A stretch of 64,000 bases of DNA from Knoellia sp. S7-12 (GTDB lineage: Bacteria > Actinomycetota > Actinomycetes > Actinomycetales > Dermatophilaceae): the NCBI RefSeq assembly GCF_040518285.1, contig NZ_CP155449.1:1302001-1366000 (forward strand), in the 5' to 3' direction. Numbering within the stretch: the stretch's first letter is position 1; every line of letters begins with the position of its first letter. Positions 47,677 to 56,453 of the stretch are shown one piece after another. The notes under the pieces are model-generated. The model worked only from the letters and a program-made list of their open reading frames with translations. It did no database searches and was not told the origin of the DNA. The position numbers and the translations under genes are program-made.

Positions 47677-48105
47677 ATGACGCCGATCGCCACCATCGAG
47701 CTCGTGCTCGTGGTGGCGCTCGCCCTGCTTGTGGCCGCCGTCCTCTTTGTCTGGCTGCGCCGCCGCTACATCTCGGGTGGCAAGCCGCTCATGCTCTGTG
47801 CGATCAACACCGGAGACCGCCGCTGGCGTCTTGGCCTGGCACGCATCGCGGGGGATCACCTCGACTGGTTCTCAGTCGTCGGTCCCTCTTTGCGTCCTGA
47901 CCACTCGTGGGTGCGTCACGACCTTGACCTCGGTGCCCCGCACCGGCTCGGCGAGGCTGTCCCAGGGCTCCCGTCGGACGCCGTGTGTGTGACCGGGCAC
48001 GCTCCTTCGAATGACTACGAACTTGCCCTCAGCCCAGCGGCATACACGTCGTTGCGTGCCTGGCTCGAGAGTTCGCCCCCCGGATTCAACGTCAACGTCG
48101 CCTGA
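47677..48105 (+). CDS. DUF2550 family membrane-anchored protein
   Basis: 142 residues: one N-terminal helix (ELVLVVALALLVAAVLFVWL), then a soluble PH-like beta domain (MLCAINTGDRRWRLGLARIAGDHLDWFSVVG). This family follows atpC in many actinobacteria (Rv1312 position in M. tuberculosis); its role is unknown. Confidence 0.9.
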   Translation: MTPIATIELVLVVALALLVAAVLFVWLRRRYISGGKPLMLCAINTGDRRWRLGLARIAGDHLDWFSVVGPSLRPDHSWVRHDLDLGAPHRLGEAVPGLPSDAVCVTGHAPSNDYELALSPAAYTSLRAWLESSPPGFNVNVA

Positions 48106-48118
48106 CGACGCCAGGCGT

Positions 48119-48784
48119 TCAGTCGTCGTCGGTGGTGGGGTCGTCGGTGTCAGGGACCTTGGGCCCCTTGGTAGGTGCCTCTGCCCGGCCGCCACCGGGC
48201 TGCCACAGGACGTCGCCGCCGGCGTCGAGGTTGGCCACGCGGGCAAGGATGAACAGCAGGTCTGAAAGCCGGTTGAGGTATGCCGCGGTCGTCGGGTTGA
48301 CCCCGCCCTCACCTTTGGCGGTGCCCAGGTCGGTGCCGTGGGTCTCGATGGCCGCCCAGGTCGTGCGCTCGGCTCGGCGGACCACCGTGGTCGCCTGATG
48401 CAGGTGGGCTGCCCCGACCGTGCCGCCGGGCAGGATGAACGAGCGGAGCTTCTCGAGCTTGTCGTTCTGGGTGTCGCAGTCGGCCTCGAGCTCGTCGATC
48501 CATGCGCTCTGGACTCGCAGTGGTGGGTACTCGGGGTTCTCGCGCAGGGGAGTGCACAGGTCGGCCCCCACGTCGAAGAGGTCGTTCTGGACACGGGTGA
48601 GGATGGCGCGCACGTCGTCGGGCAGGTCTCCGGTCGTGAGGACGACTCCGATCACGGCGTTGGCCTCGTTGACGTCGGCGTAGGCGGCAAGCCTCGGATC
48701 GGTCTTGGCGGTGCGGCTGAAATCCCCCAGCCCGGTGGTGCCGTCATCGCCGGTGCGGGTGTAGATGCGGGTGAGGTTGACCAT
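48119..48784 (-). CDS. cob(I)yrinic acid a,c-diamide adenosyltransferase, PduO type
   Basis: 221 residues. Transfers adenosyl from ATP to cob(I)alamin to make coenzyme B12. The PduO ATP motif TRTGDDGTTGLGDFSRTAKTD is at the N-terminus, with DVNEANAVIGV, FILPGG and the CARRAER-like VVRRAERTTWA helix. Two kilobases away is a B12-dependent mutase that would use its product. Acidic tail. Confidence 0.93.
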   Translation of the reverse strand: MVNLTRIYTRTGDDGTTGLGDFSRTAKTDPRLAAYADVNEANAVIGVVLTTGDLPDDVRAILTRVQNDLFDVGADLCTPLRENPEYPPLRVQSAWIDELEADCDTQNDKLEKLRSFILPGGTVGAAHLHQATTVVRRAERTTWAAIETHGTDLGTAKGEGGVNPTTAAYLNRLSDLLFILARVANLDAGGDVLWQPGGGRAEAPTKGPKVPDTDDPTTDDD

Positions 48785-48884
48785 GGCCTGAGCCTGCCAG
48801 ACACCTTTGCCGATTCTTTACCCGGCGCATCCCCGGTCCGTGGGAAGTGTCGCGTTCAATGGGTGCCAGCCTAAGGAGGCGACC

Positions 48885-49238
48885 GTGGATCAACGTCGAC
48901 ACACGATCGTGACGCTCACCGAGCATCGCGACGAGTCTGGTCACCATGTCTGCCTGCGCGGACGCCTCGACTTCCACACCGTGCCAGACCTGCGGATGGT
49001 GCTCCACCGCATCGTCGACGATGGTCACGACGACCTCCTCCTGGACCTCTCCGAGTGCGAGATCGGTGACGCGACCGGCTTCGGCGTCATCGTCGAGTGC
49101 CTGCGTCGCGCGCGTCGCGGATCGCGGACCTTCTGCATCGTCGACGCCGATGAGCGCACGCGTCGCCTCCTGCGCCGCGCTCGGTTGAACCACCTCATCG
49201 CCACCGCCCCGTCGACGCTCACCGCCGCGGTCAGCTGA
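48885..49238 (+). CDS. STAS-domain protein (anti-sigma factor antagonist-like)
   Basis: 117 residues. STAS fold; the phospho-acceptor loop reads LLLDLSECEIGDATGFGVIVECLRRAR, with Thr in place of the Ser of SpoIIAA/RsbV (Asp-Ala-Thr-Gly). No partner kinase or sigma factor is adjacent. GTG 48885 has a near-perfect AAGGAGG 5 nt upstream. Confidence 0.83.
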   Translation: MDQRRHTIVTLTEHRDESGHHVCLRGRLDFHTVPDLRMVLHRIVDDGHDDLLLDLSECEIGDATGFGVIVECLRRARRGSRTFCIVDADERTRRLLRRARLNHLIATAPSTLTAAVS

Positions 49239-49292
49239 CCTCTGTCATCCTGTCCGGGTGACGAACCGCGTGACAGATCGTGCGGAGAGCCG

Positions 49293-50330
49293 GTGAGTGT
49301 CACCCCGGCGGCCCCGCCTCGTGCCCTTGGGCTGGATGCCGCGCGCGGGCTGGCCGTCGTCGCAATGGTCATCGCCCACGGCGTCCCGTTCATCAGCGGG
49401 GGCGTATCCGAGTCGGGTGCCTTTCTGCTGCAACAGGTCAACGACCTGGCCTCTCCACTCTTTGCGCTGGTCATGGGCGTGGCGGCCGGGCTCGTCTTCA
49501 CCCGTGGGACGGCCTCCCGAGGGATGGCGCGTGCCGTGGTCAGGGGGGTGGCGTTGATCCTGCTCGGCGTGGGGCTCGAACAGCTCGACCACTGGGTCGC
49601 CGTGATCCTGCACATCCTGGGTCTCCTGCTCATCGTCGGGACCCCGTTGCTGGTGCTGGGTTCGCGGTGGTTGCTGGCGATCGCTGCTGCTCTCTTCGCC
49701 GGTGGGCCGTGGGTGATCGAGGCGGTCACACGCGCTGCCGGTGGGGTCGCAGGCGGCGCGGCCACCACGGCTGGCTGGGCGGAGAACCCGCTCGCGCAAT
49801 GGCTCGTCACCAACACGCACTACCGCGTGCTCACCCTGCTACCTCTCTTCCTCGTCGGTGCCGTGCTGGCGCGTCGCGGGCTCGACGACGAACGCACGTC
49901 GTGGTGGTGCCTCCTGGGCGGACTGGCGATGGTGTGGGCAAGCTTCGCCGCCGAGCTGTTGGGGCACCCGGTCGTCTTTTCCGGTGACTACCCCGACCAG
50001 TTGCAGGAGGGCGGACTGGCGCTTGCGGCATACGGGTTGGTCATGGCGACCGACATCGCTGGTGCGAGGCAACCTTCGGTGTATGCCGTGTTGCGACCGC
50101 TCGCGCTCATCGGTCAGGTGGCGCTGTCGCTCTACGTCTTCCACGTGGCGCTTCTCGTGCCGCTCATTCCGGCGTTCCCCGACGGCGGCTGGCTGCCGTT
50201 CATCCTTCTGCTCGGGGTTGCACTCATCACGGCCTGGGCATGGGCGCGGTTCATCGGGCGTGGACCGCTGGAGTGGCTCATCGACCGGCTTTCACCCGCC
50301 CGAACCCCTCCCGCCGTCGCGGGGGCGTGA
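49293..50330 (+). CDS. DUF418/DUF1624-like multi-spanning membrane protein
   Basis: 345 residues with eight to ten helices. The start RALGLDAARGLAVVAMVIAHG is the hallmark of the DUF1624/DUF418 (heparan-glucosaminide acetyltransferase-like) group, and RPLALIGQVALSLYVFHVALL plus GPLEWLIDRLS are typical of DUF418. Probably a membrane acyltransferase or transporter; substrate unknown. GTG start. Confidence 0.8.
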   Translation: MSVTPAAPPRALGLDAARGLAVVAMVIAHGVPFISGGVSESGAFLLQQVNDLASPLFALVMGVAAGLVFTRGTASRGMARAVVRGVALILLGVGLEQLDHWVAVILHILGLLLIVGTPLLVLGSRWLLAIAAALFAGGPWVIEAVTRAAGGVAGGAATTAGWAENPLAQWLVTNTHYRVLTLLPLFLVGAVLARRGLDDERTSWWCLLGGLAMVWASFAAELLGHPVVFSGDYPDQLQEGGLALAAYGLVMATDIAGARQPSVYAVLRPLALIGQVALSLYVFHVALLVPLIPAFPDGGWLPFILLLGVALITAWAWARFIGRGPLEWLIDRLSPARTPPAVAGA

Positions 50331-50375
50331 GGACTCTCACCGCCTGAGACCCTGTCTCGACGGGTGGGCCACAGG

Positions 50376-50381
50376 TAGCGT
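50376..50381 (+). promoter_or_regulatory. -10 box of a leaderless promoter
   Basis: TAGCGT, 7 nt (CGACCGC), ATG at 50389. Confidence 0.6.
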
Positions 50382-50388
50382 CGACCGC

Positions 50389-52476
50389 ATGCCCGAAGAC
50401 CCTTCTGCCGCGCTGCCGCCCGCCGCCGCTCCTGCCCGACCCGAGCGCGACCGTCCGTGGGTCATGCGCACGTATGCCGGCCACTCGAGCGCCGCTGCCT
50501 CGAACGCGCTCTACCGCCGCAACCTCGAGAAGGGGCAGACGGGTCTGTCGGTTGCCTTCGACCTCCCGACCCAGACCGGCTACGACCCCGACCACGTGCT
50601 CGCGCGCGGCGAGGTCGGCAAGGTCGGCGTCCCCATCTCGCACATTGGTGACATGCGGGCGCTCTTCGACCAGATCCCGCTTGGTCAGATGAACACGTCG
50701 ATGACGATCAACGCGACGGCGATGTGGCTGCTCGCGATGTACCAGGTGGCGGCCGAGGACCAGGCCAACGCTGCGGGTGAGGATGCCGCTGAGGTCGTCA
50801 AGGCCCTAGGTGGAACGACGCAGAACGACATCATCAAGGAGTACCTGTCACGCGGGACCTATGTGTTCGCGCCGGCTCCGTCACTGCGACTCATCACGGA
50901 CATGGTGTCCTACACGGTCTCCGACATCCCCAAGTGGAACCCGATCAACATCTGCAGCTATCACCTGCAGGAGGCCGGCGCGACGCCCGTGCAGGAGATC
51001 GCCTACGCGATGTCGACGGCCATCGCGGTGCTCGATGCGGTGCGCGACGCGGGTCAGGTGCCCGAAGAACGCTTCGGTGAGGTCGTCGCCCGCATCTCCT
51101 TCTTCGTCAACGCCGGTGTCCGGTTCGTCGAGGAGATGTGCAAGATGCGCGCCTTCGTCGAGCTGTGGGACGAGCTGACCCGCGAGCGTTATGGCGTGAC
51201 CGACGCCAAGCAGCGGCGCTTTCGCTACGGCGTCCAGGTCAACTCGCTCGGGCTCACCGAGGCTCAGCCAGAGAACAACATTCAGCGCATCGTGCTCGAG
51301 ATGCTCGCAGTCACGCTCTCTAAGGGTGCTCGCGCTCGGGCCGTCCAGTTGCCGGCGTGGAACGAAGCATTGGGACTGCCGCGTCCGTGGGACCAGCAGT
51401 GGTCGCTGCGCATGCAACAGGTGCTGGCCTACGAGTCCGACCTCCTCGAGTACGAAGACCTCTTCGAGGGCTCGAAGGTCGTCGAGACCAAGGTGGCCGA
51501 ACTCGTTGCCGGAGCGAAGGCCGAGATCGCTCGAGTCGCTGAACTGGGTGGGGCCGTGGCGGCCGTCGAGAGCGGCTACATGAAGTCGGCGCTCGTCGCA
51601 TCGCACGCCCTGCGTCGCCAGCGCATCGAGGCCGGCGAGGACATCATCGTCGGCGTCAACAAGTTCGAGACGACCGAGCCCAATCCGCTCACGGCTGACC
51701 TCGACACCGCCATCCAGACGGTCGACGCCGGCGTCGAGGCAGCGGCCTCGAAGGCGGTGCGCGAGTGGCGCGAGAGGCGCGACGCGGACCCTGCCAAGCG
51801 CGATCGGGCAGCCGCTGCGCTGGCCCGGCTGAGGGCCGCCGCCACCACGGACGAGAACCTCATGGAGGCCTCGATCGAGTGCGCCCGCGCCGAGGTGACG
51901 ACGGGGGAGTGGGCCCAGGCCCTGCGCGACGTGTTTGGCGAGTTCCGCGCCCCCACAGGCGTCACGGGTTCGGTAGGTCTCACGGGTGGGGCCGCCGGCG
52001 CCGAGCTCTCTGCCGTGCGCGAGCGAGTCGGGGCATTGCGCGACGAGCTGGGCGAGACCCTGCGCGTCCTCGTCGGCAAGCCGGGGCTCGACGGACACTC
52101 CAACGGGGCCGAGCAGATCGCCGTGCGTGCGCGCGACGCCGGCTTCGAGGTCATCTATCAGGGCATCCGGCTCACGCCCGAGCAGATCGTTGCTGCGGCT
52201 GTGTCCGAGGACGTCCACCTCGTCGGCATCTCGATCCTGTCCGGGTCGCACATGGAACTCGTGCCCGAGATTCTCGATGGGCTGCGCGAGGCCGGTGCCG
52301 GCGACATCCCGGTCATCGTCGGCGGGATCATCCCCGAGTCCGACGCGGCAAAACTGAAGGCGCTGGGTGTGGCCGAGGTGTTCACCCCCAAGGACTTCGG
52401 CCTGAACGACATCATGTCCAGGTTCGTCGACGTCATCCGCGACTCCCGCATGGCAACGGCAGTCCCCTCCGCCTGA
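50389..52476 (+). CDS. B12-dependent acyl-CoA mutase, ethylmalonyl-CoA mutase (Ecm/MeaA) type
   Basis: 695 residues in one chain: TIM-barrel acyl-CoA domain (RTYAGHSSAAASNALYRRNLEKGQTGLSVAFDLPTQTGYD) and, from ~residue 555, a B12-binding domain with the base-off motif LDGHSNGAEQIA (Asp568, His570), SILSGSH and VGGIIPE. The GHSNGAEQIA form and single-chain length around 680 are what I associate with MeaA/Ecm rather than the two-subunit methylmalonyl-CoA mutase; isobutyryl-CoA or methylmalonyl-CoA activity is the alternative. Ecm belongs to the ethylmalonyl-CoA route for acetate assimilation. No ccr or partner genes are in the window. The start is supported by a leaderless box. Confidence 0.85.
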   Translation: MPEDPSAALPPAAAPARPERDRPWVMRTYAGHSSAAASNALYRRNLEKGQTGLSVAFDLPTQTGYDPDHVLARGEVGKVGVPISHIGDMRALFDQIPLGQMNTSMTINATAMWLLAMYQVAAEDQANAAGEDAAEVVKALGGTTQNDIIKEYLSRGTYVFAPAPSLRLITDMVSYTVSDIPKWNPINICSYHLQEAGATPVQEIAYAMSTAIAVLDAVRDAGQVPEERFGEVVARISFFVNAGVRFVEEMCKMRAFVELWDELTRERYGVTDAKQRRFRYGVQVNSLGLTEAQPENNIQRIVLEMLAVTLSKGARARAVQLPAWNEALGLPRPWDQQWSLRMQQVLAYESDLLEYEDLFEGSKVVETKVAELVAGAKAEIARVAELGGAVAAVESGYMKSALVASHALRRQRIEAGEDIIVGVNKFETTEPNPLTADLDTAIQTVDAGVEAAASKAVREWRERRDADPAKRDRAAAALARLRAAATTDENLMEASIECARAEVTTGEWAQALRDVFGEFRAPTGVTGSVGLTGGAAGAELSAVRERVGALRDELGETLRVLVGKPGLDGHSNGAEQIAVRARDAGFEVIYQGIRLTPEQIVAAAVSEDVHLVGISILSGSHMELVPEILDGLREAGAGDIPVIVGGIIPESDAAKLKALGVAEVFTPKDFGLNDIMSRFVDVIRDSRMATAVPSA

Positions 52477-52523
52477 TCGGCGCCCGACCCATGGCATGGC
52501 TCCCGGTCGGTCTCGGTCGGGGT

Positions 52524-53789
52524 CTAGAAGTGGGTGTTGCAGTGGGGTGAGGGGCTGCCGTCGGTCATCGCGCCGAAGCGGCGGATGGCGTCCTCGGTGC
52601 CGGTGATGCGCCCAGCCCGGGCCAGTGGATCGACGGCGACGTCGCCGAGATAGAGCGTGCCGAGCGTCTCGACGTCGAGCGTGACATCGGGCTCATCAGC
52701 TGTCGGCGTGACCGACGCTCGGCCGCCGGCGGCCTCGATCGAGAACGTGCCGTCGGCGTGGCCGAGATCATCGACCACGCGGACATTGAGGCGGTCGTCG
52801 CCGAACCACGGTCTGGCTGCAAGGGCCACAGGCACGTCGAGGATGCGTACCCAGAGGTGGTCGGGCATCGCCGTGACGCCTCGAACACGGTGATCAACCA
52901 ACGCGTGCGCGAGTGGCTCAACGACCGCGGCCGGGCCGGTGACGACCTCGGCGAGGTCGATGTCGGCGAGGAACTGCCAGAGAGCGAGGTGCGCCGCGGG
53001 GGTCGCCGTGACCATGTCGCGCACCTTCACCTCGACGGCGTCCCCCTCCTTGATCGCGTACGAGACGAAGCCGTCCGGCTCACCGTCGGGTCCGAAGCGC
53101 ACCGCTAGACGCTGCTTGCGGTCCTCGCTTTGCTCTTCCCAGTCGTAGCCCTGGAGCCACGACTCGTAGTAGTTGGGGCGGCCCACGCTGCCGCGGGTCA
53201 CCTCGTGATGGCGGGCAAAAACGGTCGACAACGAGGTCCACGCTGCCGTCGGATCGACCATGACGACCCGGCCGCCGTCGACCGGCCGCTCGCGAAGTCG
53301 GAACCGGGCCGACGTGTCGACCCGCACCCGGGCCTCGCGGGTCGCCGGACCGAAACCGAAGCGCTGATAGATCGCGCCCTCTGACGCGGTCAGCACCGCC
53401 ACGGGTGCTCCCTCGGCGACGGCGCTCGCGAGATTCTCGGTCATGAGGCGACGCATGAGTCCACGTCGACGGTGGGTGGGTGCCACCGTCACGTCGGTGA
53501 TCATCCAGGCTGGGATCGTCTCGGCGCCGGTGTTGATCGTCTTGACGAAGTGACCGAACGTGGCGACCGGCACGTCGTCCGACAAGGGCAGGTCCGAGGA
53601 CTCCCACACGCCACGGTTCGTCGCGCCGTCGACCCGCACGGCGGCAAGCCACCTGTCACGGAGCTCGTCAGTCGCGCGCCCCTGGTGGAAGCCCCGCATG
53701 ATCGCCTCAAGCCACCCATGGATGCGAGCGGTGTTGTCAGCGCTCTCGTCGTCGAGATCGAGCGTCGCGAAGATGAAGTCGTCGGTCAC
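52524..53789 (-). CDS. Eis-like GNAT family N-acetyltransferase
   Basis: 421 residues, tripartite Eis architecture: N-terminal GNAT with acetyl-CoA motif ITDVTVAPTHRRRGLMRRLM and the catalytic Tyr in GAIYQRFGFG, a second degenerate GNAT, and a C-terminal SCP2-like domain. The chain ends in Phe, whose carboxylate serves as catalytic base in Eis. In mycobacteria Eis acetylates aminoglycosides and proteins; the substrate here is unknown. GTG start. Confidence 0.9.
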   Translation of the reverse strand: MTDDFIFATLDLDDESADNTARIHGWLEAIMRGFHQGRATDELRDRWLAAVRVDGATNRGVWESSDLPLSDDVPVATFGHFVKTINTGAETIPAWMITDVTVAPTHRRRGLMRRLMTENLASAVAEGAPVAVLTASEGAIYQRFGFGPATREARVRVDTSARFRLRERPVDGGRVVMVDPTAAWTSLSTVFARHHEVTRGSVGRPNYYESWLQGYDWEEQSEDRKQRLAVRFGPDGEPDGFVSYAIKEGDAVEVKVRDMVTATPAAHLALWQFLADIDLAEVVTGPAAVVEPLAHALVDHRVRGVTAMPDHLWVRILDVPVALAARPWFGDDRLNVRVVDDLGHADGTFSIEAAGGRASVTPTADEPDVTLDVETLGTLYLGDVAVDPLARAGRITGTEDAIRRFGAMTDGSPSPHCNTHF

Positions 53790-53863
53790 GCCCTCAGTGG
53801 ATCAGCCGAGAAGGTGCGGTGTCGAACTGATTCGGGACCGAACGGCATACCCAAAGGATTGTC

Positions 53864-54511
53864 GTGACCACGTGGGAGGGTGAGGGAGTGAGCGATCTGC
53901 ACTGTCCCGCAACCCTGCTCGTAGCGCGCCACGGCGATGCGGAGTACCCGCACGCCAAGGTGCTCTCCGATGATGGTGGGTGGCTGACCGACAAGGGCAA
54001 GGTTCAGGTGCGTGAGCTGGCCGAGTCCCTCCGGTCGCGCAACATCGCGGGGGTCTGGACCAGTCGGTTGCAGCGCGCTGTCGAGTCCGGGGTGATTGCG
54101 GCGGAGGTTCTCGGTGTCGAGTCCCGCGCGGTGGATGGGCTTGAGGAGTTCTCGGTCGGCGCGCTGGCTGGCCGCGCCCATGACGATCCGGAGCTGGCAG
54201 GTGTCTTCGAGGCGTGGAAGGCCGGTCACCTCGGCACCTTCATCCCCGGGGGCGAGAGCGGCGAGGAGGTCCTTGAGCGTTATCGCGGCGCCCTTGAGGA
54301 GATCGCGGACCAGCACCGCGGCGAGTCAGTGCTGGTGTTCACGCATGGGGGAGTGATGTCGTTCTGCCTGCCGAGGATGGGACGCAATGTGCGCAACGAC
54401 CTCGCGGCCAAGCGGTACCTACCCAACTGTGCCGTGGCCGAGATCTCGATCGATGGGGACGACGTGCTGGTCAACTCGTGGCCCGGAAGTGCCGACCGAT
54501 CCGTCGTGTGA
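53864..54511 (+). CDS. histidine phosphatase family protein
   Basis: 215 residues. LLVARHGDAEYP gives the RHG motif with phospho-acceptor His23; the second catalytic His is in VLVFTHGGVMSF, and TSRLQRAVES the conserved Arg. Substrate (sugar phosphate, nucleotide or other) unknown. GTG 53864 has AAAGGA 5 nt upstream; a later GTG at 53888 is possible. Divergent from the Eis gene. Confidence 0.88.
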   Translation: MTTWEGEGVSDLHCPATLLVARHGDAEYPHAKVLSDDGGWLTDKGKVQVRELAESLRSRNIAGVWTSRLQRAVESGVIAAEVLGVESRAVDGLEEFSVGALAGRAHDDPELAGVFEAWKAGHLGTFIPGGESGEEVLERYRGALEEIADQHRGESVLVFTHGGVMSFCLPRMGRNVRNDLAAKRYLPNCAVAEISIDGDDVLVNSWPGSADRSVV

Positions 54512-54559
54512 CGGTGTCGTGGCCCAGGTTGACGAAACCGGCTCGCGAGGCCGACTAGG

Positions 54560-54591
54560 TAGTCAGTCTCTCTAGATAGACAGACTGACTA
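54560..54591. promoter_or_regulatory. PadR operator candidate overlapping its promoter
   Basis: TAGTCAGTCT (54560-54569) and AGACTGACTA (54582-54591) are perfect 10-bp inverted arms around a 12-nt centre. The right half overlaps a -35-like TAGACA (54577-54582), so binding would block the promoter. Confidence 0.7.
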
Positions 54592-54600
54592 ATGTTTGTC

Positions 54601-54606
54601 TATCCT
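54601..54606 (+). promoter_or_regulatory. -10 box of the padR leaderless promoter
   Basis: TATCCT, 18 nt after TAGACA, then 7 nt and the ATG at 54614. Confidence 0.65.
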
Positions 54607-54613
54607 CACGAGC

Positions 54614-54970
54614 ATGACCGATGCGCCGTGGCCCAGCGACTGGCTCCGGGGCGCGCTTGCCCTCCTCGTGCTCACCCTCCTGGCGCCCGGTCGCACCTAC
54701 GGCTACGCGATCGCGACAGAGTTGGAGACCCGCGGTTTCGGAGCCATCAAAGGTGGCACCCTCTATCCGCTCCTGGGGCGTTTGGAGGCCGAGGGCCTCA
54801 TTGCCTCGCAGTGGGAGCCGGGCGAGGGCGGGCCCGGTCGCAAGTACTTCGAGCTCACCGAGAGCGGAACGGCCCATCTCGCTGCAGAGGTCGCTCGATG
54901 GAGCGCCTTCAGCGACTGCGTCACCGCGGTGCTCACCGGATCGCCAGTCCCCAGCGCAAGGAGATCATGA
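54614..54970 (+). CDS. PadR family transcriptional regulator
   Basis: 118 residues. Winged helix LALLVLTLLAPGRTYGYAIATELETRGFGAIKGGTLYPLLGRLEAEGLI and the wing GPGRKYFELTESG are typical of PadR repressors. The start is fixed by a leaderless box; an upstream ATG at 54596 lies before it. Coupled by ATGA to a membrane protein gene, a frequent PadR arrangement. Probably autorepressed through the dyad upstream. Confidence 0.92.
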   Translation: MTDAPWPSDWLRGALALLVLTLLAPGRTYGYAIATELETRGFGAIKGGTLYPLLGRLEAEGLIASQWEPGEGGPGRKYFELTESGTAHLAAEVARWSAFSDCVTAVLTGSPVPSARRS

Positions 54971-55575
54971 TGATGAACCAGCAGACCACCCTCGATGCCG
55001 GATGGCGCCGCGACTTCGTGGTGGCTCTTCGCCTGCGGAACGTCCCGGCCGCGTCGATCGCCGATCACCTCAAACTGGTCGAGACCCACTGCGCCGAGTC
55101 GGGGGAGCCGGCGCAGGACGCCTTCGGTGACCCAGCGGCATACGCCCAGAGTCTGGCTGGCAGTCCCGCCGACAGCGTGGCGGACCTGGCGCCGTTGCTT
55201 CCCAGCGCCGTCCTCGGCTTCCTTGCCGGAGCCCTCACCCTCGAGGGCATCAAGGGCATGCTCGGCGACGAGGACGTGACGGTCCGGGTGGGCGACCTCG
55301 GGGGTGCTGTCGTCCTCGTCGGCGCGGCCCTCGGGGTGCTGGTTCTCCTGGGCCGCTTGAAGCGGCCCCTCCTGGCGGTGTTCGTGCTGGTGGTCGCAGC
55401 GGTTGCGCTTGCCGTGGTGCTCGACGTCGCCGACACCGCTGTGCTGTTCGCGTGCCCTGCATGGCTCGCCCTGGCCATCGGCGCCTCGTCGTTTGCGGTT
55501 CTCGCAGTGTTTGGGGTGCGCCGGGCGCGCAGCGAGCGCGTGTCAGACCCTCTGAGTGGGGAGTCGATGCTCTGA
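54967..55575 (+). CDS. HAAS-like membrane protein, partner of PadR
   Basis: 202 residues. Residues ~10-75 form a soluble helical domain resembling HAAS/DUF1700 (WRRDFVVALRLRNVPAASIADHLKLVETHCAESGEPAQDAFGDPAAYAQSL), followed by about four membrane helices. Such proteins are regularly paired with PadR regulators and are thought to sense envelope state; function unproven. Three tandem ATGs (54967, 54970, 54973) follow AAGGAG; the second or third has better spacing. Confidence 0.8.
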   Translation: MMMNQQTTLDAGWRRDFVVALRLRNVPAASIADHLKLVETHCAESGEPAQDAFGDPAAYAQSLAGSPADSVADLAPLLPSAVLGFLAGALTLEGIKGMLGDEDVTVRVGDLGGAVVLVGAALGVLVLLGRLKRPLLAVFVLVVAAVALAVVLDVADTAVLFACPAWLALAIGASSFAVLAVFGVRRARSERVSDPLSGESML

Positions 55576-55591
55576 ACGAGGGCTCAGACTG

Positions 55592-56287
55592 TCAGAACAG
55601 TCGGTGTTCGCTGTTGTCGATGCCCTTGAGGTCGTCGTAGTCGAGAACGACACAGCGTATGCCGCGGTCCTCGGCGAGCGTGCGTGCCTGCGGCTTGATC
55701 TGTTGCGCGGCAAAGACACCGGCCACGGGTCGCAGGTGCGGATCGCGGTTCATCAGCTCGAGGTAGCGGGTGAGCTGCTCGACTCCATCGATGTCACCCC
55801 GACGCTTGATCTCGACTGCCACCGTCGCCCCAGCCGCGTCCTTGCAGAGGATGTCCACGGGACCGATCGGCGTCATGTACTCGCGCCGCGTCAGGGTGTA
55901 GCCATCGCCGAGGGTCGTGATGTGCTCGGCGAGGAGCTTCTGGAGGTGGGCCTCGACCCCGTCCTTCACCAGACCCGGGTCGACGCCGAGGTCGTGACTG
56001 GTGTCGCTGTGGATCTCGTGCATCTTGACCCGCAGGCGGTCCTCCGACTTGGCATGCTGCACGACCCACACCGCTGTGACCCCGTCTGCGACCTCTGTCT
56101 CGTCCGGGTCGACTTCGGCCATGGCGCACGGCGGGGACATCCAGTTGAGGGGCTTGTAGGAACCGCCATCGGAGTGGATGAGGACCGAGCCGTCAGCCTT
56201 GACCATGAGCAACCGGGTCGCGAGCGGGAGATGGGCCGTCAGCCGACCGTCGTAGTCAACGCTGCATTTCGCAATCACCACTCGCAC
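55592..56287 (-). CDS. nucS: mismatch-specific endonuclease NucS (EndoMS)
   Basis: 231 residues. Cuts both strands at mismatches and replaces MutS/MutL in most actinobacteria. N-terminal dimer/DNA-binding part [36 protein letters not shown]-terminal RecB-like nuclease with GPVDILCKD and VAVEIKRRG (Asp, Glu-x-Lys). The end DNSEHRLF fits a sliding-clamp binding motif. The GTG at 56287 is chosen over the one at 56293 because a leaderless box lies 6 nt before it and it gives the usual start. Confidence 0.95.
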   Translation of the reverse strand: MRVVIAKCSVDYDGRLTAHLPLATRLLMVKADGSVLIHSDGGSYKPLNWMSPPCAMAEVDPDETEVADGVTAVWVVQHAKSEDRLRVKMHEIHSDTSHDLGVDPGLVKDGVEAHLQKLLAEHITTLGDGYTLTRREYMTPIGPVDILCKDAAGATVAVEIKRRGDIDGVEQLTRYLELMNRDPHLRPVAGVFAAQQIKPQARTLAEDRGIRCVVLDYDDLKGIDNSEHRLF

Positions 56288-56293
56288 CGCCAC

Positions 56294-56299
56294 ACCCTA
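56294..56299 (-). promoter_or_regulatory. -10 box of the nucS leaderless promoter
   Basis: Minus-strand TAGGGT, 6 nt (GTGGCG), GTG at 56287. Confidence 0.55.
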
Positions 56300-56370
56300 G
56301 TCGCCAGCGGATCGCAGGACCGCCCCGGCCGATCCGCAGACCCGGAACGCGAAACGGGAATGCACCGGCT

Positions 56371-56392
56371 CACCCATGCCTTGGCATGGGTG
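56371..56392 (+). promoter_or_regulatory. hairpin in the leader of the Bcr/CflA exporter gene
   Basis: CACCCATGCC and GGCATGGGTG form a perfect 10-bp stem with a 2-nt loop, about 60 nt before the start codon. Confidence 0.4.
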
Positions 56393-56453
56393 ATGCGGGC
56401 TCACTGGTGCGTGCCGCGATTCAGTCCGACCACCCATTTCAGGAGTCAGTAGC

